From Microscillaceae bacterium (GTDB taxonomy: Bacteria > Bacteroidota > Bacteroidia > Cytophagales > Microscillaceae), in assembly GCA_003483885.1 (NCBI GenBank), contig DMXI01000294.1:1-13472 (forward strand): DNA of 13,472 nucleotides, in the 5' to 3' direction. Under the pieces are notes generated by a model. It was not told where the DNA came from and searched no databases. It saw only the letters and a list, made by a program, of their open reading frames with translations. A program made the translations under genes and the position numbers. Shown here piece by piece: positions 6,331 to 13,272 of the stretch; position 1 is the stretch's first letter; each line of letters begins with the position of its first letter.

Positions 6331-7332
6331 ATGAAGTCTCACGCTATCTTTTTAAACATCATTGCCCATAGTATTTTATCTACATTATTTATAAGCTGTG
6401 GTTTTGCTCAAGACTCAAGCACCACACTTAATTTGCCCAAGATTAATTTTAAGCTAAAGCCCAGTATCGAGTGTGTCAATTTTCCTCAAAAGGATTCTGT
6501 CAAAGCTGCAAAGCTGGCTACTCGCTATCAAAGGTTTGTCAAGGCCAAATTTGACTCTATTAGCCTAGTAAAAAAAGGGCTAAGCTATACGGTTGATTCA
6601 ACCAAAAGAGCCGATTTTCAATGTGATTTAATACTGGCTTTAGGTAATTATTCATTTTCACGGTCTTTTCCCAATTTCGTTAACCTGCATTATCATGTGA
6701 TCAACCTGGCTACCTTAGACACGGTGACCAAATCTGCCATTGCGCTGGAAGAATTAAGCGAAATAACCCCTCAACAATTTCAGAGTAGCTCAGAAATGTT
6801 TTCCAGTAATATTTTTATATCCTTTCATAACATGATAGTTACCACCGATGAGGTGCTCAACCCTTACAATACGCCACAATACCCCAACCAAGGGGCTGCA
6901 ATTATCCCACAATACTTTGTAGCCACCCAACCTCACCTAACCACTTGGGCCAAAAAAATCACCCACCTTGTTAATAATGTATTGGCCCAACAACAAACCA
7001 AAAAGAAAATAGATATGTGGCAACCCACAAATGAACTGGTTTATCATTTTAACTATTACCCTCGCTATCGAATGGCTTCCCCAAAAACTTACAAGTCAAA
7101 CAATCAGGATTTTTTAATCACAGGGGAAGTATATGAAAAAAGCCCTACCCAGCTTGCCTTAAAATTGGCCATTACGGGACAAGAACTCTATGAGGATTCA
7201 CAAACTCAAGGCTTATCTGTGCAAAAAGAATTGGTATTCAGGAAAGATTTACTTGATCGGGGTATTTACAGTGAATTGGTCTACAAAATTCAAAAGAACT
7301 TCTTAGTATTTGTATTAGCCAACTACCGGTAA
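6331..7332 (+). CDS. exported protein of unknown function
   Basis: I place the start at MKSHAIFLN (6331; 333 residues) because it begins directly with a signal peptide, MKSHAIFLNIIAHSILSTLF. The in-frame ATG 42 bp upstream would put 14 polar residues in front. The signal ends either as a lipobox-like FISC or, more likely for this phylum, at GFAQ|D. The mature protein is a mixed, moderately basic chain without repeats or metal motifs. It has a polar middle (QQTKKKIDMWQPTNELVYHFNYYPRYR) and a C-terminal beta-rich part ending YKIQKNFLVFVLANYR. I recognise no domain. It lies alone between the sbt terminator and an AT-rich 189-bp intergenic region, so neighbours give no clue. The location is periplasmic or outer-membrane-associated by inference. 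Confidence 0.8.
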   Translation: MKSHAIFLNIIAHSILSTLFISCGFAQDSSTTLNLPKINFKLKPSIECVNFPQKDSVKAAKLATRYQRFVKAKFDSISLVKKGLSYTVDSTKRADFQCDLILALGNYSFSRSFPNFVNLHYHVINLATLDTVTKSAIALEELSEITPQQFQSSSEMFSSNIFISFHNMIVTTDEVLNPYNTPQYPNQGAAIIPQYFVATQPHLTTWAKKITHLVNNVLAQQQTKKKIDMWQPTNELVYHFNYYPRYRMASPKTYKSNNQDFLITGEVYEKSPTQLALKLAITGQELYEDSQTQGLSVQKELVFRKDLLDRGIYSELVYKIQKNFLVFVLANYR

Positions 7333-7352
7333 CCTTATTACCTACAATCAAT

Positions 7353-7379
7353 TAGTATAAAAATACTATTTCTGTTTGT
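7353..7379 (+). terminator. weak AT-rich hairpin after the exported-protein gene
   Basis: TAGTAT-AAAA-ATACTA (7353-7368) is a perfect 6-bp stem with a 4-nt loop followed by TTTCTGTTTGT. It lies 20 bp past a stop codon and could act as a terminator, but the stem is all but GC-free and may be chance in this AT-rich stretch. The remaining sequence up to 7521 must carry the promoter of the next gene; I see no exact TAnnTTTG in it. Confidence 0.3.
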
Positions 7380-7521
7380 TTCATTAGGTGAATTAAGTTA
7401 ATTTTATTAATATTTAGAGTTGATTATTTGGTTATAAAGATAGCATTGCAAAATATTCTTTCTTTAATACCAAATATCACAACAAGAACTCATTGTTTAA
7501 AACTGATTTGAAGTCTACACC

Positions 7522-9192
7522 ATGGAGCAAAAGACTGTACTAGATTATTTTTATGAGCAAGAAAAAAGCATTGCAGATCGCCCCTTTTTGCGTCAACCTT
7601 TTGGAGACCGCTGGGAAGTATACACCTGGGGAGAAACTGCCCAAATGATAAGAAAGCTGGCCACTGGACTAAAATCTTTGGGTTTACCTCCCAAAAGTAA
7701 CATTGGCCTCGTATCGAAGAATTGTCGCGAATGGGTGATTGCCGACTTAGCTATTGTATTGGCTGGTTATGTATCGGTACCTCTCTACGCCACCCTCACA
7801 GGCGAACAAATCAAAGAAGTGTTGGAAATTGGGGAAGTAAAAGCACTATTTGTGGGAAAACTAGAGGTATGGGAAGATATGAAAAAAGGAGTGCCTCAGG
7901 ATATGCCTATCATTGCATTTCCTCATTATAAAGGTAACTCTAAAGTAACCGAAGGTGAACAATGGGAGGAGTTTATCAATCGGTTTGAACCCATGGCTGA
8001 AAGTCCCCGCCCCGATTTGGAGGATTTATGGACCATCGTGTTTACTTCGGGTACCACTGGCACCCCCAAAGGGGTTATGCTTAAACATAAAGTGGTGGCT
8101 AGTCTTGAGCGTAATATTCGAGAAGAGAACCATCTACGTGTATCTACTGATGGTGATAACCGCTTTTTCTCTTTCTTACCGCTCAACCACATTGCTGAAC
8201 GGGCAGTAGTAGAATTGGTTTGTATCTTCCATGGAGGAGAAATTTCGTTTGCCGAATCGTTGGAAACTTTTGCTAAAAATCTACGAGACACCCGCCCTAC
8301 GGTATTTTTTGCTGTTCCCCGTATTTGGACCAAGTTTCAACTGGGTATTTTGGAAAAGATGCCTCAAAAAAAACTCAACTTGTTTTTAAACTTGCCCATT
8401 CTTTCGGGTATTGTCAAAAAGAAAATCAAAAAAGGCTTAGGCTTAGACCAAGCCCGCATTTGTGTGTCAGGAGCCGCCCCTATTGGTCAAACCCTGAAGG
8501 AATGGTATCGTAAGTTAGATATCTCGATTTCGGAGGGGTATGCTATGACCGAAAACTGCGCTGTATGCACTTTCTTGCCTGGCAATGTAGATCGTCCTGG
8601 ATCGGTAGGTAAAGCCAGCATGGGGGTAGAACTCAAAATAGATGAAGATACTGGCGAGGTATGTATGAAAGCAGATTTTGTGATGAGTGGTTATTATAAT
8701 GCGCCTGACAAAACTGACGAAATGCTTCGCAATGGTTGGCTACATACGGGCGATCAGGGTTGGATCAACGATGAAGGTTATTTATACCTCACTGGCCGGG
8801 TAAAAGATACTTTTAAAACCTCTAAAGGGATTTATATCGTACCCGCTCCTATGGAATGGATTTATGATGCCAATACCGACATAGAGCAAGTATGTATTTT
8901 AGGGCTGGGTATGCCTCAGCCTATGGCAGTGGTGGCTTTGTCAGAGCTAGGTAAGATGAAGTCAAAAGAAGCGCTCAAAGATAGCATGAAGGAAACTTTG
9001 ACAAAGGCTAACGAAGGCATCAAAAATGACCAAAAGGTGTCTACCATCATCATAGCCAAGGAAGCTTTTAGTGTAGAAAACGGCTTGCTCACCCCTACCC
9101 TTAAGGTAAAGCGTAATATGATGAATATTGTATATACCAACAAGTTGCTCTCCTGGCACCAAAGCTCTGAAGAAGTTATTTGGGAAGAGTAA
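7522..9192 (+). CDS. long-chain acyl-CoA synthetase (AMP-forming)
   Basis: This 556-residue member of the ANL superfamily activates a fatty acid with ATP to acyl-AMP and then to acyl-CoA, in the cytoplasm or at the inner membrane. Diagnostic motifs appear in order: the phosphate-binding loop TSGTTGTPKGV (175-185), LPLNHIAER (219-227), VCVSGAAP-like ICVSGAAP (313-320), GYAMTE (339-344), GWLHTGD (405-411) and YLTGRVKDTFKTSKG (422-436, adenylate/hinge region). The C-terminal part keeps ENGLLTPTLKVKRN, the catalytic-lysine segment typical of ACSL/FadD15-type enzymes rather than short-chain ones. The length is slightly below the usual 590-600 residues. The thioesterase gene follows on the same strand and the two may once have been co-transcribed, but two nested mobile elements now lie between them. 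Substrate chain length is inferred from family only. Confidence 0.93.
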   Translation: MEQKTVLDYFYEQEKSIADRPFLRQPFGDRWEVYTWGETAQMIRKLATGLKSLGLPPKSNIGLVSKNCREWVIADLAIVLAGYVSVPLYATLTGEQIKEVLEIGEVKALFVGKLEVWEDMKKGVPQDMPIIAFPHYKGNSKVTEGEQWEEFINRFEPMAESPRPDLEDLWTIVFTSGTTGTPKGVMLKHKVVASLERNIREENHLRVSTDGDNRFFSFLPLNHIAERAVVELVCIFHGGEISFAESLETFAKNLRDTRPTVFFAVPRIWTKFQLGILEKMPQKKLNLFLNLPILSGIVKKKIKKGLGLDQARICVSGAAPIGQTLKEWYRKLDISISEGYAMTENCAVCTFLPGNVDRPGSVGKASMGVELKIDEDTGEVCMKADFVMSGYYNAPDKTDEMLRNGWLHTGDQGWINDEGYLYLTGRVKDTFKTSKGIYIVPAPMEWIYDANTDIEQVCILGLGMPQPMAVVALSELGKMKSKEALKDSMKETLTKANEGIKNDQKVSTIIIAKEAFSVENGLLTPTLKVKRNMMNIVYTNKLLSWHQSSEEVIWEE

Positions 9193-9202
9193 CGGATATA
9201 GA

Positions 9203-9243
9203 GCCTTTAGCCATTAGCTTTTGGCCTTTAGTTTTTGGCTTTT
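9203..9243. repeat. imperfect 21-bp tandem repeat, with an inverted partner at 9536-9546
   Basis: GCCTTTAGCCATTAGCTTTT (9203-9222) and GCCTTTAGTTTTTGGCTTTT (9224-9243) match at 16 of 20 positions. The second unit begins GCCTTTAGTTT (9224-9234), whose exact reverse complement AAACTAAAGGC occurs at 9536-9546 on the far side of the mobile elements. Together with the two elements this makes three concentric inverted repeats between the acyl-CoA synthetase and the thioesterase genes. It may be the remains of an older repeat or of a terminator split by the insertion. Confidence 0.5.
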
Positions 9244-9245
9244 TC

Positions 9246-9480
9246 CATACTACTAGACATTTTGGCTAAAGTTGATCGTGAGGACACGGCCAACGGCCAA
9301 TGCTGTTTCCATAAGGGTTTAAGTTTGTAGCGTTAATCCACGAAAGCCCCCTTTAATTCCCCCAAGGGGGAAAACGATACTCGCAATATGGACTCGATTC
9401 TTGTTAAGGAAACAGCATTGGGCCAACGGCTCAGCCGCCTTCGTTTGTGGAGACACAAATGAAAAATGTCTAGTAGTATG
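9246..9480. mobile_element. MITE-1 copy A, interrupted by MITE-2
   Basis: The ends are perfect 18-bp inverted repeats: CATACTACTAGACATTTT (9246-9263) and its reverse complement (9463-9480). They are flanked by a perfect 9-bp target duplication GGCTTTTTC (9237-9245 and 9481-9489). Removing the inner MITE-2 and its duplicated target leaves 102 bp, which aligns almost base for base with the 103-bp copy at 10489-10591. The right inner part has a TTTGTG/CACAAA hairpin with loop GAGA (9444-9459). No coding capacity; a transposase acting in trans must have moved it. It fills most of the 378 bp between the two acyl-CoA genes; without the insertions that gap would be about 134 bp. Confidence 0.88.
9298..9420. 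mobile_element. MITE-2 copy 2, nested inside MITE-1
   Basis: This 123-bp element has inverted ends CAATGCTGTTTCC(A/T)TAA (9298-9314 and 9404-9420, one mismatch) and is flanked by a perfect 10-bp duplication GGCCAACGGC (9288-9297 and 9421-9430). In the uninterrupted MITE-1 at 10489-10591 this 10-mer is present once, which proves the duplication arose on insertion. The interior differs from copy 1 except for the ends and GGACTCGA near the right end. It contains its own hairpin, TTCCCCC/GGGGGAA with a 2-nt loop (9357-9372). No ORF of note. Confidence 0.88.
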
Positions 9481-9570
9481 GGCTTTTTCATTGGAAGGTG
9501 GTTAATTTCACCTTTCAAACAGAAAGAGTTTCATTAAACTAAAGGCTATTGGCCTCTAATAAACAATAAA

Positions 9571-10050
9571 ATGCCAAAAGAAAATACACCAAAAGAAGGT
9601 ACCGTTGAAAACACTGTAGATTTTGAATTTTATCGCAAAATTTTTGAAGAATTTATCCCCTTTCATAAACTCTTAGGCTTTAAACTGGAAAGCGTTGAGC
9701 AAAATGCGGCCCTTATCAAAATTGTATATCATAAAGATTTATTAGGCAATGCCCTGGCTGGCAATATACACGGAGGAGTACTGGTATCGGCCATGGATTC
9801 GGCAGGTGGTATCGCAGCAATGACTACTATTAACATGCGCGCTGATAAAATTGCGACCATAGACATTCGTACTGATTATTTATCACCTGCCAAAAAAGAC
9901 AACAATGTAATGGTAGAAGCCAAGGTACAAAAAAGTGGTAACCGGGTAATTTTCACCCACATTCAGGCTTACCCCGAAGGACAACCCGAAAAAATATTGG
10001 CCGAAGGACGCGCCATTTATAGTGTGAAACGGAAAGAAGCCAATCAATAA
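9571..10050 (+). CDS. PaaI-type hotdog-fold acyl-CoA thioesterase
   Basis: This 159-residue protein belongs to the PaaI/YdiI (4HBT) thioesterase group. After a charged N-terminal tail and a helix (FYRKIFEEFIPFHKLLGFKLESVEQN), the central hotdog helix bears the signature GNIHGGVLVSAMDSAGGIAAM (residues 64-84), with the HGG motif at 67-69 and D76 as the likely catalytic acid on the helix. The strands TIDIRTDYLSPAKKDNNVMVEAKVQKSGNRVIFTHIQAY complete the fold. It should hydrolyse a medium- or long-chain or aromatic acyl-CoA in the cytoplasm. The substrate cannot be told. It follows the acyl-CoA synthetase gene, suggesting control of the acyl-CoA pool, and is closed by its own terminator. Confidence 0.9.
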   Translation: MPKENTPKEGTVENTVDFEFYRKIFEEFIPFHKLLGFKLESVEQNAALIKIVYHKDLLGNALAGNIHGGVLVSAMDSAGGIAAMTTINMRADKIATIDIRTDYLSPAKKDNNVMVEAKVQKSGNRVIFTHIQAYPEGQPEKILAEGRAIYSVKRKEANQ

Positions 10051-10060
10051 TTTGCATGTT

Positions 10061-10123
10061 GAATATTAAGCACCACATAATGAATAGTTAATTGTTCCTC
10101 TATCGGTGTTTAATATTCTTTTT
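10061..10123 (+). terminator. terminator of the thioesterase gene
   Basis: A 14-bp stem with one G-T wobble, GAATATTAAGCACC (10061-10074) with GGTGTTTAATATTC (10105-10118), encloses a 30-nt loop and is followed by TTTTT (10119-10123). It starts 10 bp after the stop codon. The long loop is unusual, so it may be a repeat element that doubles as a terminator. Confidence 0.7.
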
Positions 10124-10479
10124 AAAGATAGTAAGCCACGCTGCTTACTTGCCATTCCGCGGACTAGTGGTTATTTTTACATAAACCACCGTACCTACCA
10201 CATGGCTTATAGCAAACCTTTGAGTAAATCCATACCCTTAAAACAGGCTAGAGGCCCCTGGATAGTTGCCACTCGACTCGTCGAGATTTATAAGCAGAGC
10301 CAAGCGAACAATATTAGGAGGCTTCCAGCCATAAACTTGTACGGATTAAGGAAATGGATTGGTATTATAGCAAGAATACCTCAATCGGGAGAATCATCAT
10401 TTTTTTATGGCAACTCTATCTATGTGATCCAAATTTGCCCGTTATCAAAATATATTGGCGCTGAGCTATAGTTTCATAT
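10124..10479. other. gene-poor region with several small hairpins
   Basis: No gene is supported here. Hairpins lie close together at the left: AGTAAGC/GCTTACT with a 6-nt loop (10130-10149), GTGGTT/AACCAC (10167-10189) and CTCGA/TCGAG (10272-10285). A last palindrome, GTTTCA-N6-TGAAAC (10471-10488), touches the left border of MITE-1 copy B. An open frame runs through the region (89 residues from the ATG at 10202), but the product resembles nothing I know and its composition is not convincing. The stretch may be a decayed mobile element or the lost upstream part of the pseudogene at 10596, though I see no similarity to that gene. Confidence 0.4.
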
Positions 10480-10488
10480 ATTTGAAAC

Positions 10489-10591
10489 CATACTACTAGA
10501 TATTTTGGCTAAAGTTGACCGTGAGGACACGGCCAACGGCACGGTCGCCATCGTTTGTGTCTCCACAAAAGAAAAAATATCCAGTAGTATG
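10489..10591. mobile_element. MITE-1 copy B, uninterrupted
   Basis: This 103-bp element has ends CATACTACTAGATATTTT (10489-10506) and a right end matching its reverse complement at 17 of 18 positions (to 10591). It is flanked by a near-perfect 9-bp duplication, ATTTGAAAC (10480-10488) and ATTTGAAAA (10592-10600). It aligns with copy A along its length in the same orientation. The TTTGTG/CACAAA hairpin (10554-10569) has loop TCTC, the reverse complement of the GAGA loop in copy A. An inner stem GACCGTG/CACGGTC (around 10517-10546) is intact here but not in copy A. It lies just upstream of a gene remnant. Confidence 0.85.
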
Positions 10592-10595
10592 ATTT

Positions 10596-10715
10596 GAAAA
10601 AAGACCAAACCAAAAGCAAGCAATTGCTTCGCCTTATGCAATGGGGCTGGATATCAACACTGGAGAAATCGTTTGGGAGCTTACTCCTGATAAGAGTATA
10701 TTTAAAATTCATTGA
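10596..10715 (+). pseudogene. C-terminal remnant of a PQQ-like propeller paralogue
   Basis: The frame ending in TGA at 10713-10715 reads ...SPYAMGLDINTGEIVWELTP followed by DKSIFKIH. It aligns without gaps to the C-terminus of the protein encoded at 10838-12457 (AMGLDINTGEIVWELTP against AIGVDLNTGKVLWKHSP, 8 of 17 identical, the rest mostly conservative) and ends at nearly the same distance from the stop. This is the terminal beta-propeller repeat of the PQQ-like type. The frame starts at the right border of MITE-1 copy B and is closed by a stop (TAG, 10469-10471) just left of the element, so the rest of the gene is gone. The nucleotide sequences are well diverged, so this was an old paralogue rather than a recent duplicate. 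Confidence 0.75.
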
Positions 10716-10733
10716 TTAGGTCTTTTACGCGAC

Positions 10734-10759
10734 TTTTTGGATAATATATAATCCAAAAA
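10734..10759. promoter_or_regulatory. AT-rich dyad between the pseudogene and the propeller gene
   Basis: TTTTTGGAT (10734-10742) and ATCCAAAAA (10751-10759) form a perfect 9-bp inverted repeat with an 8-nt spacer, 18 bp after the stop of the pseudogene and 78 bp before the next gene. On the plus strand it lacks a T tract beyond the stem, so it is either a modest bidirectional terminator or an operator. Confidence 0.45.
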
Positions 10760-10837
10760 TGCATCATAAAATCTCCTGTAAACGAAAATTTAAACATACT
10801 CTAAAGTTAAAAACACAGATAAAAAATAGACTGGCCT

Positions 10838-12457
10838 ATGGCTTATTCAGACGAAGACTTAGATAAATATCTCAAAAAAGCACAAGAAGTGCTTAATTCT
10901 AAAAATGAGGATTACCTCAATGAAGAGGATTTGCAAGACATTGCCCAAAAGCTTGGGCTCAATATGCAAGAAATTGCTCAAGCCAAGGAAGATTACCTTG
11001 TAAGGGGTAATAATCACCTCAATTTTGGCAATTACCAGGAAGCCATCAGCGAATATGAGCAATTGCTGTTATTGGCTCCCAAAGACCCAAAAGGTTTGTA
11101 TGGGTTGGCAAAAGCTCATTTGGAAAAGTGGCACCAGGATGGCAAAAAAGCCAATAAAGAAAAGGCGCTGGAATACGCTAATAATTGTATAGAAAACGAT
11201 CCAAAGTTTCAAGAAGCATACGCTATTATCAGCGAACTCAAACAAAAACCACAAGGCAATAGAAAAAAGACCGCCCAGTCTGCAAAAAAAACACCTCAAA
11301 AACCTGCACCCAAAAAGAAAAGCCCTAAACCTGCTGCCACTAAAAAATCTAAGAGAAGAAAGCCCACTCAAGAAGCTTTGGGCGCTATATTAGTGATAGG
11401 GGTAGTATTGGCGGTGCAAATTGGTGTCTCTTTTTATAAGTCTAAAGGAACCTCACAGTATATGGTAGGCACTACCAAGCAGGGCATTGTAGTATGGCAA
11501 GTAAAATATACCAAATACGATAAAAGACCTTATTACCGTAAACCCAAATTGCTTATTGCCCAGGCATCCACTGGTAAACTGCTCAAAGAAATTGACTTAC
11601 CAGCCAGAGAAAAAGTGGACGGTGATCGGCTCTGGCATAAAACCAAAATCATCAACGGAAGTTTCTATGATTATTACAAAGATAGCTTTATAGCACGAGA
11701 CATTCTCACTGGCGAAATCACGGACAGCAAAGCATTGCTTGTTCAAAAGTTTCCTCAAATTGGTGCAGGGATAGGCAAAATTCAGCATCGAAATAATAAC
11801 TGGTTTAAAATCACCAGCAAACAGGGGTCGGAACATTGGTACAATCCCGCCACCCAAAAACTTTTAAACAATGATGAATATCGTCAGCAAAATCAAATTA
11901 GAACGCCATTCTGGCAATACCAGTGGGTAAAAATTGAAAATCCTGAAAATCGTAATCAGTATAAGTTTTTGCTTACCCAGCAATTGTCCCGAAGGAGTTA
12001 TCGCAACAAGCAAGGTATTAGTGGCACCAGTGACCAGTACTTGCAAAATAACATTAACAAAGGGTATACTCGTATGACAACTAAGTCAGAAAAGGCTAAT
12101 TTTTTCCTGAAGCCCAAGGTAATTTATTCGGATTCGACCCATATCTTATTTAAATACAAAACCGAAATTGGCAAACAAGGCGCTTTTCGTTTGGCTTGTA
12201 TTGGCAAATCGGGAGATGTTTTGTGGGAAAAAGGCTTTGAAGATTTGGAAAACCCGCTATTGAAAAACTTTTTAACCCAACACAGTTTCAAATCTAGATT
12301 TGCGCGCTACAAAAATGAGCTAGGGATCAGTAATACCCGGGTATCCAAAGTCAAAAAACGTTACCCATTGTACAAAATGGCCATAGGGGTTGATTTGAAT
12401 ACGGGCAAAGTATTGTGGAAACATTCTCCTAGACTCTACGACACCAAATTCAAGTAG
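10838..12457 (+). CDS. TPR / single-TM / PQQ-like propeller protein
   Basis: This 539-residue protein is built in four parts. Residues 1-50 are a helical acidic N-terminus. Residues 53-135 are TPR-like (YLVRGNNHLNFGNYQEAISEYEQLLLLAPKD, then a second unit ending NDPKFQEAYAI). Residues 136-178 form a Lys/Pro/Ala-rich linker with a strongly basic end (KKSKRRKPTQ). One membrane helix lies at about 180-200 (LGAILVIGVVLAVQIGVSFY). The remaining 340 residues carry degenerate beta-propeller repeats of the PQQ type, seen as ASTGKLLKEID, DILTGEITDS, GKSGDVLWEKGF and, best, IGVDLNTGKVLWKHS at the end. With basic residues before the helix, the TPR part should be cytoplasmic and the propeller periplasmic. 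The role is unknown; a sensor or scaffold linking the two sides is an inference. A paralogue remnant lies upstream, and an AraC-family gene starts 3 bp after the stop. Confidence 0.85.
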   Translation: MAYSDEDLDKYLKKAQEVLNSKNEDYLNEEDLQDIAQKLGLNMQEIAQAKEDYLVRGNNHLNFGNYQEAISEYEQLLLLAPKDPKGLYGLAKAHLEKWHQDGKKANKEKALEYANNCIENDPKFQEAYAIISELKQKPQGNRKKTAQSAKKTPQKPAPKKKSPKPAATKKSKRRKPTQEALGAILVIGVVLAVQIGVSFYKSKGTSQYMVGTTKQGIVVWQVKYTKYDKRPYYRKPKLLIAQASTGKLLKEIDLPAREKVDGDRLWHKTKIINGSFYDYYKDSFIARDILTGEITDSKALLVQKFPQIGAGIGKIQHRNNNWFKITSKQGSEHWYNPATQKLLNNDEYRQQNQIRTPFWQYQWVKIENPENRNQYKFLLTQQLSRRSYRNKQGISGTSDQYLQNNINKGYTRMTTKSEKANFFLKPKVIYSDSTHILFKYKTEIGKQGAFRLACIGKSGDVLWEKGFEDLENPLLKNFLTQHSFKSRFARYKNELGISNTRVSKVKKRYPLYKMAIGVDLNTGKVLWKHSPRLYDTKFK

Positions 12458-12460
12458 TGG

Positions 12461-13243
12461 ATGAATCATACTATCATTTATCCTGACTGTATTTTGTTTT
12501 GGGGAACCAATACACGAGACATTACCCACCACCAACACCCCGCAGTGCAATTGGTGGCGGGTATTGAGCAATCTTTTCTCACGAAAAATGAGGCAGGTGA
12601 TTGGGTCGAATGCCCGAATATATTGGTGGCACCCAACCAAGCCCACCAATGCGATGCCAGCCACATGACGATTTTCTCCTTGATGATAGATCAGGAATCT
12701 ATACTGGGAGAGCATATCTTACAAACCCATTTGCAAGAGAAGCCCTGGCTTACTTACCCTGAAGAAGCCTTGAATGCCTTGCACTTATCCAGCATATTTC
12801 AATACATTGACCAACAAAACTGGGTAGCCATTTATCAACAAGTCATCCACTTCTTTGGCATCCACCAATCCTCCACGTTCAAGGATGCTCATCGAGATGA
12901 CAGAATCACAAAAGTATTGAGTTATGTGAAAACCCACCTCCAGCAAGAAATTACGACTCACACCCTTACCGAAGTCGCTTGTTTAAGCGAAAGCCGTCTT
13001 TTGCATTTGTTTAAGACCCAGGTGGGCTTACCCATTCGAAATTATATTTTGTGGTTACGCATCAAAACGGCAGTAGAACTGATTATTGCTCAACAATACA
13101 AGCTTACCCAAATCGCCTATGAGGCTGGTTTTGCCGATGCGGCCCACATGAGTCGCACTTTTAATAAAGTACTGGGGGTCTCTCCTTCTATGATTGCCAA
13201 GAATAGCAAATTCGTTCAAGTTTCGTTGCCTGAGGTACTCTAG
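12461..13243 (+). CDS. AraC-family transcriptional regulator
   Basis: This 260-residue protein carries a C-terminal AraC double helix-turn-helix at about residues 148-246: SYVKTHLQQEITTHTLTEVACLSESRLLHLFK for the first, LTQIAYEAGFADAAHMSRTFNKVLGVSPS for the second. The second matches the family signature well. The N-terminal 140 residues are cupin-like (HHQHPAVQLVAGIEQ, APNQAHQCDASH) with several histidines that could bind a ligand. The ATG follows the propeller gene's stop by only 3 bp, so the two are probably translated together, although the codons overlap a purine-poor site. The gene ends in a short palindrome that overlaps the promoter-like sequence of the next gene, which may be its target. 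Confidence 0.92.
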   Translation: MNHTIIYPDCILFWGTNTRDITHHQHPAVQLVAGIEQSFLTKNEAGDWVECPNILVAPNQAHQCDASHMTIFSLMIDQESILGEHILQTHLQEKPWLTYPEEALNALHLSSIFQYIDQQNWVAIYQQVIHFFGIHQSSTFKDAHRDDRITKVLSYVKTHLQQEITTHTLTEVACLSESRLLHLFKTQVGLPIRNYILWLRIKTAVELIIAQQYKLTQIAYEAGFADAAHMSRTFNKVLGVSPSMIAKNSKFVQVSLPEVL

Positions 13244-13265
13244 CTTTGTAGCATAAACAAGCTAG
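13240..13265 (+). promoter_or_regulatory. palindrome and candidate -7 element at the end of the AraC gene
   Basis: CTAGCTT (13240-13246) and AAGCTAG (13259-13265) form a perfect 7-bp inverted repeat with a 12-nt spacer that includes the AraC stop codon. Within it TAGCTTTG (13241-13248) is an exact match to the Bacteroidota -7 consensus TAnnTTTG, 24 bp before the next start codon. No TTG at the right distance for a -33 was found. It may be an operator overlapping a promoter or simply a weak terminator. Confidence 0.4.
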
Positions 13266-13272
13266 AGATCAT

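Noticed and set aside
9333..9518. Minus-strand open frame across the nested elements
   Set aside because: It runs through both element borders and a target duplication, so it cannot be an ancestral gene.
10106..10471. 121-residue plus-strand open frame
   Set aside because: Its GTG start lies inside the stem of the thioesterase terminator, the product matches no family I know, and the region is hairpin-rich; the ATG at 10202 gives only 89 residues of equally odd composition.
9246..10591. A single composite transposon bounded by MITE-1 copies A and B carrying the thioesterase
   Set aside because: Each copy has its own flanking duplication (GGCTTTTTC and ATTTGAAA), so the two inserted independently and are not the ends of one unit.
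10509..10712. Minus-strand open frame over MITE-1B and the pseudogene
   Set aside because: The opposite strand explains the sequence as the last propeller repeat of a decayed gene; the minus product is rich in W, R and C without a motif.
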